A stretch of DNA of 21,669 bases from PALSA-243 sp036268375 (GTDB lineage: Bacteria; Acidobacteriota; Terriglobia; Bryobacterales; Bryobacteraceae), in NCBI GenBank assembly GCA_036268375.1, contig DATAUH010000574.1, positions 1-21,669 of the forward strand, given 5' to 3'. Of the stretch, positions 7,742-14,528 are shown one piece after another; the first letter of the stretch is position 1; every line of letters begins with the position of its first letter. Under the pieces are notes generated by a model that did no database searches, was not told where the DNA came from, and saw only the letters and a list, made by a program, of their open reading frames with translations. The translations under genes and the position numbers were made by a program.

Positions 7742-7883
7742 ATTAACTGCAATTAACTATCATTAATTCAAGTACTATTACGAATATGGTCGAAAACACG
7801 TAAGGCTGCGATAGAATACAGTCTATGCGTTGGGCCCGACATGCGTGTTAGCCGCAAACCCGCGCTTAGGATTTACTAGGTAT
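7742..7883 (+). promoter_or_regulatory. AT-rich leader of the EPS export operon, probable promoter
   Basis: The first 30 bases are three approximate 10-bp AT-rich units (AATTAACTGC, AATTAACTAT, CATTAATTCA; 7741-7770), unlike the GC-rich surroundings, and may act as an UP-like element or a regulator site. TAGAAT at 7812-7817 is a reasonable -10 box; the corresponding -35 position carries only a weak match. This is the only gap of the EPS cluster large enough for its promoter. Confidence 0.4.
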
Positions 7884-8564
7884 ATGCGAATCGCGATCTA
7901 TTCCACCCTCCCCACGCTCTTTCTTTGCCTCTCCGGGTGGGCGGTAGCGCAGGATCAGCAAACCAAACCCCCTACGGGTTCGACCGGCGATCTGACCAAT
8001 CCCGCCACCATGTCGAACGACAAAGTCGATCCCACTTCCAAAACCCCGGTCGTCGGCTCTGCCATAGACAGTAACTATCAGATCGGTCCCGAAGATGTGA
8101 TCAGCATCTGGGTGTATCAGCAGCCGAGCATGATCAATCAGTGGGTAGTTCGTACGGACGGCATGATCACGGTGCCGCTCATCGGCGAAATCAAGGTCGG
8201 CGGTCTCACTACCACGCAGGTGGAGGCGCTCGTTACCCAGAAGCTGAAGGCGGGCGAAATCATCATCGACCCGAACGTCACCGTCAACGTGACGCAGGTG
8301 CACAGCAAAAAAGTTTATATTTCTGGCGACGGCATCACGCACCCGGGCGTGTACGACCTGGTGGTACCGACGCATGTCTCCGAACTTATCGCCTTGATGG
8401 GCGGGTTTCGCGAATTTGCCAATCAGAAGAACATCCGCATCATCCGTATGGGTCCAAACGGCAAGGTCACGCAATTCAAGTACAACCACAAAGAGGTCAG
8501 CCACGGCAAACATCTGGAGCAAAACATTCTGCTTCAGCCCGGCGACCAGGTCTACGTCGACTAG
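7884..8564 (+). CDS. Polysaccharide export periplasmic/outer-membrane protein (Poly_export + SLBB)
   Basis: Wza-family protein of 226 residues for export of exopolysaccharide or capsule across the envelope. The signal peptide (MRIAIYSTLPTLFLCLSGWA, cut after AVA at about 22) lacks an obvious lipobox cysteine. A low-complexity spacer precedes the Poly_export domain, which begins at NYQIGPEDVISIWVYQQP (64-81) and contains VVRTDGMITVPLIGEIKVGGLT (88-109). An SLBB segment follows (KKVYISGDGITHPGVYDL to about 195), and the protein ends at LLQPGDQVYVD. It has no C-terminal amphipathic helix for a Wza-style pore, so another outer-membrane protein is probably needed. ATG 7884 was chosen because the signal peptide begins there; the frame continues upstream to 7830. 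It leads the operon with the chain-length and kinase genes. Confidence 0.92.
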   Translation: MRIAIYSTLPTLFLCLSGWAVAQDQQTKPPTGSTGDLTNPATMSNDKVDPTSKTPVVGSAIDSNYQIGPEDVISIWVYQQPSMINQWVVRTDGMITVPLIGEIKVGGLTTTQVEALVTQKLKAGEIIIDPNVTVNVTQVHSKKVYISGDGITHPGVYDLVVPTHVSELIALMGGFREFANQKNIRIIRMGPNGKVTQFKYNHKEVSHGKHLEQNILLQPGDQVYVD

Positions 8565-8606
8565 CAGCCCCCACCGGCTCTCGTAGTGAGGTTTTAAGAA
8601 GCAAAT

Positions 8607-10322
8607 ATGGCCCTTCCACAAAGTTTTGTGAGCGTTTCACGGCGTCCGCCAGACATCGAAGACTACATCGACATGTTGCGGCGCTACCGCTCATGGATCA
8701 TCGGTCCGATGTTCCTGGGGCTGGTCTGCTCCACTGTCATCGCGTTCCTGTGGCCGGATACGTTTGTGTCCACGGCCATGATGAGGATTTCTCCGCAACA
8801 GGTATCCGAACGGCTTGTCCCTGCCGAATTCACCGCCCAAATGATGGATCAGATCAATGAGATGGAGCAGGAGATCCTCAGCCGCACCACGCTCGAGGCC
8901 ATCATCACCGATCCGTCGCTCAATCTCTACAAGCGCGAACAAGGCCAGAAACCGATGGAAGATATCGTCGCCGACATGCGCAAGGATATCGCCATCAAAG
9001 CGGTTTCGACATCGACATCCAGCAACTCGGATAACCGGCAACTGGCTACCGCCTTTTCGATTGCGTTCACCTACCAGGATCGCTACAAGGCGCAGGCCGT
9101 GGTGCGCAACCTGGTTTCGAAGTTCATGGATCAGAATCATCAGGTCCGGAAAAAGACCGCGCAACTAACGGCCAACTTCCTCGACAGCGAAGTGAAGCAG
9201 GCGCAGGACAGGCTCACCAAGCTTGAGGAAGAGATCGCCAAGTTCAAGACGGAGAACAACGGCAAACTGCCGGAAGAGGTCACCTCCAATAGCACCATGC
9301 TGAATAATCTGCTGATGCAGCAGAGCCAGTATCGGCAGCAGATCCAGAACGCGATCGATCGCAAGAATCTGCTGGACTCGAATCTGAACGGGCAGTTGAA
9401 TCAACTCCAGTATTACAAGGACAACTCGGAAGAGACGCTCACGCCGGAACAATCGGCGCAGGTTCAGGTGCAGAATCAGGAACTTGCCAGCGCCACCGCG
9501 CGCGTACAGGGTCTGACGGAACAACTGGCTGGGGTCAGGCAGACCTTAGGCGCCAAGAACCCGGAAGTCCGGCGCATCGAAGCGCAAATCAAGGCGGCGC
9601 AGGAACACAAGGATCGTTTGGAGAAGGACCAGCAACAGAAAGACGCTGCAACTGCAGCTCCGAACCAGACAGCCGGGGCGCCGGCCGACAAGAAGATCCG
9701 CAATAAAAACGCCGAAGTTCAGGTAATCAATGTTCAGCAGCAGATCGATCAGACGCGCACCTTGATCGCCGAAGCGGAGGCAAACATCAAGGCGCTGCAG
9801 AACGATCGCGAAAACATCAACAAGCAGATCGCGATGTATCAGGGGCGCATCGAAGCCGCGCCGCTCAACGAACGCCGTTGGGGAGAGCTCAACCGCGATC
9901 ACCTGCTGGCGCAGCAGGACTACGACGAAAAGGTGAAGAAGCGCCAGATGGCCGATACCGCCCAAAACCTGGAAGAGCACCAGGCCGGCGCATCTCTGGA
10001 ACTCCTCGATCAACCGAGCGACCCGCAACAGCCCACCGAGCCCAAGCGCGCCGAATGGGCCGCGGTCGGCACCGGTCTGGGTCTGCTGTTAGGCGTCGTG
10101 CTGGCAGGGGCGAAGGAAATGAAGAATACGTCTTTGAAGAACCTTAAAGACGTTCGCGCCTATACCAATCTGCCCGTTTTGAGCAGCATTCCACTGCTGG
10201 AAAATGCTCTGCTGGTTCGCCGTAAGCGCCGCCTCTTCTGGCTCGCCTGGTCGGGAACTTTCATCTTGGGAACATTGGCAGTGTTGATCTCTGTCTATTA
10301 CTATTACTCCGGCCAGAAGTGA
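8607..10322 (+). CDS. Wzz/GNVR chain-length determinant (polysaccharide co-polymerase)
   Basis: Inner-membrane protein of 571 residues that sets polymer length and couples to the BY-kinase. After a short cytoplasmic part (DIEDYIDMLRRYRSW) comes transmembrane helix 1 (about 29-50), then a Wzz-type periplasmic domain and long heptad-rich coiled coil with many Gln, Glu and Lys residues (about 170-445). The GNVR-like region includes APLNERRWGELNRDHLLAQQDY (about 415-437). A Pro-rich LDQPSDPQQPTEPKR stretch precedes helix 2 (about 484-502). Then LPVLSSIPLL, reminiscent of the linker into the kinase in fused Wzc proteins, and an additional C-terminal helix (about 543-564) ending in a tyrosine run. 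The kinase domain is absent and is encoded by the next gene 10 bp downstream, so this is a split Wzc. Confidence 0.92.
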   Translation: MALPQSFVSVSRRPPDIEDYIDMLRRYRSWIIGPMFLGLVCSTVIAFLWPDTFVSTAMMRISPQQVSERLVPAEFTAQMMDQINEMEQEILSRTTLEAIITDPSLNLYKREQGQKPMEDIVADMRKDIAIKAVSTSTSSNSDNRQLATAFSIAFTYQDRYKAQAVVRNLVSKFMDQNHQVRKKTAQLTANFLDSEVKQAQDRLTKLEEEIAKFKTENNGKLPEEVTSNSTMLNNLLMQQSQYRQQIQNAIDRKNLLDSNLNGQLNQLQYYKDNSEETLTPEQSAQVQVQNQELASATARVQGLTEQLAGVRQTLGAKNPEVRRIEAQIKAAQEHKDRLEKDQQQKDAATAAPNQTAGAPADKKIRNKNAEVQVINVQQQIDQTRTLIAEAEANIKALQNDRENINKQIAMYQGRIEAAPLNERRWGELNRDHLLAQQDYDEKVKKRQMADTAQNLEEHQAGASLELLDQPSDPQQPTEPKRAEWAAVGTGLGLLLGVVLAGAKEMKNTSLKNLKDVRAYTNLPVLSSIPLLENALLVRRKRRLFWLAWSGTFILGTLAVLISVYYYYSGQK

Positions 10323-10332
10323 GGGAAGTCAG

Positions 10333-11274
10333 ATGAGTCGCGTACATGATGCATTGCGCCGCGCCGAGCAGGGCGGTTATCCGTTACCAGAAGAAGCGCC
10401 GGCGCCCGAGCCGGACCACTCGCTGGAACTGCTCCCGCCCGGAGCAAGCGGAAACGCAACGACCGGCTTTTCGGCTCCGCCGCCGGTTTCAGTGCCTGGC
10501 GGAATCAACGGCGCGCTGACGAGCCACGCGGCCGGCGCTATACGGCTTAACCTGCATCCTTCGATGCTTGAGGAAGTGGCTGTTACCCCCTTTCAGCCCG
10601 CGCCGGAATCGCACCTCCTCGACCTCAATAACTCGCACGAAACGCCCGCGGAAGAGTTCCGCACACTGCGTACGCGCATGAATCACCTGCAGACGATTCA
10701 GCCGCTGCACACGATCGTGGTTACGAGCCCGTCGCCCGCTGAGGGCAAGACGTTCTCGGCCGTAAACTTCGCGCTGGCGGAATCGCATCTGGCCGAAAGC
10801 TCTGTGTTGCTAGGCGACTTCGACCTCCGCCGCCCCATCGTTCACAATCTGTTCCAGGTGGATCGCTCGCCAGGCCTTTCCGACTACCTCACCGGCCAGT
10901 GCACGTTCGCGCAGGCCCTGCGCAAAGTTGAGGGTATGAATCTATACCTTTTACCTGCCGGGACCCCGGTTAAAAACCCTTTGGAACTGCTGAACACGCG
11001 CCAGTGCAAGGCCCTGTTCGAGGAACTTCCCCGCTGCTTCAACTGGGCGATCTTCGATACTCCGCCGCTGCTCTTCTCGGCCGACGCCAATCTGCTTTCC
11101 ACGCTGGCTGACGGAACGATTCTGGTGGTCAAGATCGGCTCCACCACGTTCGACAACGTCACCCGCGCCATACAGTCGCTGTGTGAAAATAACGTGCTGG
11201 GCATTGTCGCCAACGGAGCCCGGGCTTCCGAGCTTTACAGCAAATACACGTATTACTATTCAAAAGCAGAGTAG
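10333..11274 (+). CDS. Cytoplasmic BY-kinase (CpsD/CapB/Wzc-C type tyrosine kinase)
   Basis: Protein of 313 residues that autophosphorylates on tyrosine and controls polysaccharide assembly with the Wzz-like partner encoded just upstream. The start MSRVHDALRRAEQ is typical of the soluble BY-kinase group in Acidobacteriota and Deltaproteobacteria. A disordered Pro/Ala-rich segment (20-95) leads to EEFRTLRTRM, the oligomerisation motif. Walker A is SPSPAEGKTF (132-141, with Ala where Gly is usual in PGEGKT/S), Walker A' is LLGDFDLRRP (159-168) and Walker B is WAIFDTPPL (238-246). The C-terminus has a tyrosine cluster, ELYSKYTYYYSKAE (300-313), as expected for autophosphorylation. Only 10 bp separate it from the Wzz gene and no glycosyltransferase follows, so the biosynthetic genes must lie elsewhere. 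Confidence 0.92.
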   Translation: MSRVHDALRRAEQGGYPLPEEAPAPEPDHSLELLPPGASGNATTGFSAPPPVSVPGGINGALTSHAAGAIRLNLHPSMLEEVAVTPFQPAPESHLLDLNNSHETPAEEFRTLRTRMNHLQTIQPLHTIVVTSPSPAEGKTFSAVNFALAESHLAESSVLLGDFDLRRPIVHNLFQVDRSPGLSDYLTGQCTFAQALRKVEGMNLYLLPAGTPVKNPLELLNTRQCKALFEELPRCFNWAIFDTPPLLFSADANLLSTLADGTILVVKIGSTTFDNVTRAIQSLCENNVLGIVANGARASELYSKYTYYYSKAE

Positions 11275-11783
11275 TCTCACTGGCTCTCACGAAAAGCGCG
11301 GCCCCTGCCCTACGTTCGCTAGACCGAAAACCGCAACATGGAAGAGTTCATGCGGCTGGCAATGCGAGTTAGCAGGTTCGGCCTTCGGCCAATAGTCCGC
11401 TCGGCTATCGGCTTCCCGCTGACATGCGTGCTCTCGCAGCCGCTGCAAAGTTGGAAGCTGCCCCTGATAGCGATCGCTAAAGCTGATGGCTGAGAAACTA
11501 TTTCTTTCCCCGCCACGTTAAGCCATGTTAAGAGCGTGCGTTTCCAAGCACATCGGGCGATAATAAGTACACAATGGTTTTTCAGGAGACCACGACGCGG
11601 CTTCCGCGAGCCGTTGTCGGGAAGCCTCTTGGGGCTACCTCCAACGGGGACGCGGGTGTTATACCCGATCTCTGCTTTGCCTTTGTTCCTCAGCAAGTTG
11701 TAACCTTCACTAACCCAACTGCGCCTATACGTTCGGAGCGAGTGGCGTTTCCCTATGTTCGAACCCTGTGTGGTGCGGCATAG
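11275..11783 (+). promoter_or_regulatory. Long intergenic region upstream of the ECF sigma operon
   Basis: A 509-bp stretch without a convincing gene. It holds two short frames, 11338-11493 (51 aa) and 11574-11783 (69 aa, whose stop touches the sigma start); neither has a ribosome site or a recognisable product. An AT-rich patch with two TGTTAAG/CGTTAAG copies (about 11515-11532) and TAATAA near 11560 is the best place for a promoter, but no clean -35/-10 pair or ECF-type AAC/CGT pair is evident. No tRNA-like fold was found. It might contain a long leader or a small RNA. Confidence 0.3.
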
Positions 11784-12350
11784 ATGTTGGTCGATTTCGA
11801 GATCATCAAGCGCGCCCAAAAGGGCGATAGCGTGGCGTTCAACGAAATCGTTCTGGCGTACCGGAAGCGCATCCTCGGGCAGATCAGTCATCTGATTGCC
11901 CGTACAGAAGATGTCGAGGACGTCGCACAGGAAGTTTTTGTGCGGATGTATTATTCTCTCGATCAGCTCCGCGAGGCTGAAGTGTTCGAGCCTTGGCTGT
12001 ATAAGTTGACGAAGAACGCCGCCTACGATTATTTGCGGAAGCAGAAGCGGCGCCAGGAGTTCCGGATGTCCGACCTGTCTGAGCAACAGGTCACCATGGC
12101 CGATGCCATGGCAGGCGGCAAAGCGGAACAGGACGACCAGTACCACAAAAAGATCCGCGAATCGGTCGACGCGTTGTTGGGTTCAGTATCTGAGGCTGAT
12201 CGGATCTTGTTGATGATGAAGGAAGTTGAAGGCCTTTCGTTGAAAGAACTTGAAAAGATCTACAAAGTCAACGAGAATGCTCTTAAGGTTCGGCTTTTCC
12301 GGGCCCGCCAACGGGTTCTGAAGGCCTTCGGAGCAGGCGAAAGATCTTAG
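11784..12350 (+). CDS. RNA polymerase ECF sigma factor
   Basis: Protein of 188 residues directing RNA polymerase to a dedicated promoter set. Region 2 spans about 20-92: AFNEIVLAYRKRILGQISHLI, then VEDVAQEVFVRMYYSLDQL and the -10 contact segment FEPWLYKLTKNAAYDYLRKQKRR. Region 4 spans about 125-180 with the helix-turn-helix EGLSLKELEKIYKVNENALKVRLFRARQRVLKAF. The region 2-4 linker (95-122) is Met/Gln-rich. ATG 11784 follows directly on the stop of a doubtful small frame, and its ribosome site is weak, so the upstream leader may affect translation. The two genes downstream, a single-span protein and an anchored Spy-like protein, are candidate anti-sigma factor and sensor. The signal sensed is not known. 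Confidence 0.93.
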   Translation: MLVDFEIIKRAQKGDSVAFNEIVLAYRKRILGQISHLIARTEDVEDVAQEVFVRMYYSLDQLREAEVFEPWLYKLTKNAAYDYLRKQKRRQEFRMSDLSEQQVTMADAMAGGKAEQDDQYHKKIRESVDALLGSVSEADRILLMMKEVEGLSLKELEKIYKVNENALKVRLFRARQRVLKAFGAGERS

Positions 12351-12360
12351 CCAAACGAAC

Positions 12361-12375
12361 CCGGGAGTATCCCGG
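12361..12375 (+). promoter_or_regulatory. Short perfect hairpin between sigma and anti-sigma genes
   Basis: CCGGGA and TCCCGG (12361-12366 and 12370-12375) form a perfect 6-bp stem with a GTA loop, 10 bases after the sigma stop and immediately before the GAGGGA ribosome site of the next gene. It is small and without a T-run, so it is more likely to tune mRNA stability or translation of the downstream gene than to terminate transcription. Confidence 0.35.
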
Positions 12376-12389
12376 CGAGGGAAAAAGGA

Positions 12390-12725
12390 ATGACCCCGAT
12401 GCGCGGCAATAACGAAGAAAAGCTGGACGCCCTGTTCCGGGCGTTCGCTGCATGTCCCACTCCGGATCCCAGCGCGAATTTCATGCCGGCACTGTGGCAG
12501 AAAATCGAGGCACGTCAAAGCTTCACGTTCTCCTTCCGCCGTATGGCCAATGCGTTTGCCGCCGCCGCGGTGGCGCTGACCGTCGCATTGAGCGTTTACA
12601 TGTACGTTCCGCACACGCCGGCCATGCCCAGCCAGACATATATGGACGTCCTTGCCGACGCTCATCCGCTGGTTGCGCCGGAACTTCTAAGTCCCGCGCG
12701 CCTCGAATTCGAAACCGGCAAGTGA
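12390..12725 (+). CDS. Small single-span membrane protein, putative anti-sigma factor
   Basis: Protein of 111 residues with a short cytoplasmic N-terminus (about 1-50), one membrane helix (about 53-73, NAFAAAAVALTVALSVYMYV) and a periplasmic tail of about 38 residues. The size, topology and position directly after an ECF sigma gene make it a likely anti-sigma factor. The zinc-binding HxxxCxxC motif of ZAS anti-sigma proteins is missing; a single Cys22 is present in AACPTPDPSANF, and the segment PSANFMPALWQKIEARQ (27-43) resembles the stretch before the membrane helix in several anti-sigma-like proteins. GAGGGA stands about 7 bases before ATG 12390. The gene is 39 bp after the sigma gene. The function is inferred from context only. 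Confidence 0.72.
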   Translation: MTPMRGNNEEKLDALFRAFAACPTPDPSANFMPALWQKIEARQSFTFSFRRMANAFAAAAVALTVALSVYMYVPHTPAMPSQTYMDVLADAHPLVAPELLSPARLEFETGK

Positions 12726-12735
12726 GCCGAAGGTA

Positions 12736-13239
12736 ATGCCTAGATCCAAAGCGTCAGCATTCCTGTCCGTTCTACTTGTGTTTGCGAGCGGCCTGGCCAT
12801 GGGTGCAGTGGGATACCGTCTCTACGCGGTAAGAAGCGTCGCCAGCCCTCTCGCGGCTCCGCCTCGCAGATCGCCAGACGAAGTCCGCAACATGCTGGTC
12901 AACAGTATGAAGGAGAAGGTGAATCTGGATGACGCTCAAGTGGCGGCGGTTCAAAGGGTTTATCAGGACCAGCATGAGGGTTTTGACAAAGTTAACAAGA
13001 ACTACCAGGAACTGATCGACAAAGCTCACGGCGAATCGGCCCGCGAGCGCGACCGGATTCATCAGGGAGCCTTAGCGCAGATAAAGGCATTACTCCGGCC
13101 GGAGCAGGTTCCGCTGTATGAGAAATGGCGGGCGGATTTGGCTGCACGGGATGCCGAACGGAAAAAGCAAAAGAAGCAGCAGCACGACCGCGACGGCCGC
13201 CCAGATGGAAGACAGTTTCCGCCGCCGCCGCGGCCCTGA
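12736..13239 (+). CDS. Membrane-anchored Spy/CpxP-like (heavy-metal resistance fold) periplasmic protein
   Basis: Protein of 167 residues with an uncleaved-looking N-terminal anchor (about 7-27) and a helical periplasmic domain (about 45-140). The pattern LVNSMKEKVNLDDAQVAAVQRVYQDQHEGF...ALAQIKALLRPEQVPLYEKWRADL matches proteins annotated as periplasmic heavy-metal sensor or Spy-like, in which two helical hairpins carry L.L...Q...v..i and L...Q...ye. A basic then Pro-rich tail (KKQKKQQHDRDGR...FPPPPRP) ends it. AAGG precedes ATG 12736, and the gene begins 10 bp after the putative anti-sigma gene, so the three form one operon. It may act as the envelope-stress or metal sensor of the system. 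No His-rich or Cys metal motif is seen, so metal binding is not supported directly. Confidence 0.7.
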   Translation: MPRSKASAFLSVLLVFASGLAMGAVGYRLYAVRSVASPLAAPPRRSPDEVRNMLVNSMKEKVNLDDAQVAAVQRVYQDQHEGFDKVNKNYQELIDKAHGESARERDRIHQGALAQIKALLRPEQVPLYEKWRADLAARDAERKKQKKQQHDRDGRPDGRQFPPPPRP

Positions 13240-13259
13240 ACGTTACTGATCTTGAGTTA

Positions 13260-13292
13260 AAAAGGGCGGATGCCAGCGGCGTCCGCCCTTTT
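13260..13292. terminator. Bidirectional intrinsic terminator
   Basis: A 14-bp stem, 13260-13273 against 13279-13292, with one G-U pair and a 5-base loop. The stem begins with AAAA and ends with TTTT, so it can terminate both the plus-strand sigma operon (stop at 13239) and the minus-strand BON gene (stop at 13303). It sits exactly between the two convergent genes. Confidence 0.9.
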
Positions 13293-13302
13293 CGCTTTTA
13301 AA

Positions 13303-14319
13303 TCACTTGCGACTTGAACTTCCCGCAGTTTGGGATTGCGGGCTCGTCGTGCTTCCTACCTGCGTTGAGGATTGAGCACTGCCGGACTTCACGGTTTCAT
13401 GTTCCTGCTGGCCGGCATGATTGCCGGTGCGCAACTGGTTGTGAACTTCGCGCACGCCCGAAATGCCCTCGATAAGGTCCTCCACCATCCTCTTGCTCTG
13501 CCGGTCCTCGACGGTTCCGGTGATCGTCACCTCCCCATTCTTCACCTGAATGTCGATTTCCGTGGCGTCGACGTGCGGATGGTCCGTCAGCCGCTCGTTG
13601 GCATCTTCCCGGATCCGTTCGTCGGAGCGCTGCCAGTTCTTCGGTCCCCGGCCGGAATGACGGCCGGAGCCGCCCAAGCCGCCTGAATAGGAACCCATGC
13701 CGCCGCCGTATCCACCGCTCGGCATTCCGGTTCCGGACCAGCCGCCGCTGTGGCCGCCCGACATCCCGCCCATCTGGTTGTGCTGCCCTTCGCTATAACC
13801 GGTCGCCCGGCCGCCATATTCGCCGACATACATGCCGCCGAATTGCGAGCTTTCCAGGTTTCCGCCGCGATACTGGCCGCCTAAATATTGATTGCCGTGC
13901 TCTTCGCGCCGGCCTTCGGAATCGTCCCGGCGATTTCCTTGCTCTTCCCGCCGTTCGTAGCTTGGACGGTTGCCGTACGTGCCCCAACTACCTTGTCTAC
14001 CCCAGTCGCCGCGGTGCCCAAAATCGGCATTGCGGGACGCACCAGAGTATTCGCCGCGATCACGCCGGTTTTCATCTTGGAAATCGCGTTGATAATCGCG
14101 GTTGCGGTCTTCATAGCGCGGGAAATTTCCGCGGCCCTCGCGTTCACCTTCGGCGCGACCGCCCTCGTTTTCCCACCGATTAGCGTCATAGCCCCGGGGG
14201 TTGGCTTCGTAGCCTCTGGTCTCCCGGTTTCGCCCGTAATCCATGCGAGAACCGCCTCGTTCCCGATCCATTTCCTGTTCCCGATCGCGGTTTCTGTCCC
14301 AATCGTTACGCTCTGCCAT
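13303..14319 (-). CDS. BON-domain protein with long charged/glycine-rich N-terminus
   Basis: Protein of 338 residues. The only folded domain is a C-terminal BON module (about 231-298): RSDERIREDANERLTDHP, VDATEIDIQVKNGEVTITGTVEDRQSKRMVEDLIEGISGVREVHNQLR. BON domains bind phospholipid or other envelope surfaces and are often osmotically induced. The preceding 225 residues are low complexity: first Arg/Asp/Glu/Asn-rich (1-140), then Gly/Ser/Tyr/Met-rich (145-222). A Ser/Thr/Gln tail follows the BON domain. There is no signal peptide, so the protein may be cytoplasmic. A perfect AAGGAGG lies 4 bases before the ATG, suggesting high translation. Similar N-terminally expanded BON proteins labelled SWFGD or hypothetical exist in acidobacteria and proteobacteria; this one's role is unknown. 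Confidence 0.85.
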   Translation of the reverse strand: MAERNDWDRNRDREQEMDRERGGSRMDYGRNRETRGYEANPRGYDANRWENEGGRAEGEREGRGNFPRYEDRNRDYQRDFQDENRRDRGEYSGASRNADFGHRGDWGRQGSWGTYGNRPSYERREEQGNRRDDSEGRREEHGNQYLGGQYRGGNLESSQFGGMYVGEYGGRATGYSEGQHNQMGGMSGGHSGGWSGTGMPSGGYGGGMGSYSGGLGGSGRHSGRGPKNWQRSDERIREDANERLTDHPHVDATEIDIQVKNGEVTITGTVEDRQSKRMVEDLIEGISGVREVHNQLRTGNHAGQQEHETVKSGSAQSSTQVGSTTSPQSQTAGSSSRK

Positions 14320-14481
14320 GTTGCCTCCTTACATACAGTTACGGCCAAACTGGGGCCGCTTCCAAACACCATGCTAGGCCCGTTCCGGCAAATCCGGCAA
14401 GACACGGAAGACCGCCATTGTGCACGTAAATCCTGTTAGTAAATGTGAATCCATGCGCCAGAATCGAAAGAGCTATTTGAC

Positions 14482-14510
14482 TTCACTGTGATTTCAGTTC
14501 ACTCTATACC
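14482..14510 (+). promoter_or_regulatory. Candidate sigma-70-type promoter of the FecR-domain gene
   Basis: TTCACT (14482-14487) and TATACC (14505-14510) are separated by 17 bases and lie 18 bases before the ATG. An overlapping TTGACT (14477-14482) is a better -35 but is then 22 bases away from the -10. The whole divergent gap 14320-14528 must also hold the promoter of the minus-strand BON gene, for which I found no clear boxes; TCCGGCAA is repeated twice in it (about 14384-14400). Confidence 0.38.
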
Positions 14511-14528
14511 TTAGAAAGGCGTAATCCC

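Noticed and set aside
11338..11493. A 51-codon frame (MEEFMRLAMRV...) after the BY-kinase
   Set aside because: There is no ribosome site and no recognisable family; a stop lies just upstream and the composition is unremarkable. It could be checked by conservation.
11574..11783. A 69-codon frame ending on the base before the sigma factor start
   Set aside because: No ribosome site and no domain. Kept only as a possible leader peptide in the findings, not as a gene.
11740..11783. GTTCGAACCC, resembling a tRNA T-arm
   Set aside because: No acceptor stem, D-arm or anticodon arm could be fitted around it.
13888..14439. A 183-codon hydrophobic open frame on the plus strand
   Set aside because: It is antisense to the Arg/Asp/Glu-rich part of the BON protein, whose complement naturally reads as Val/Ala/Ile/Phe. 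It has no ribosome site and runs through the BON gene's start region.
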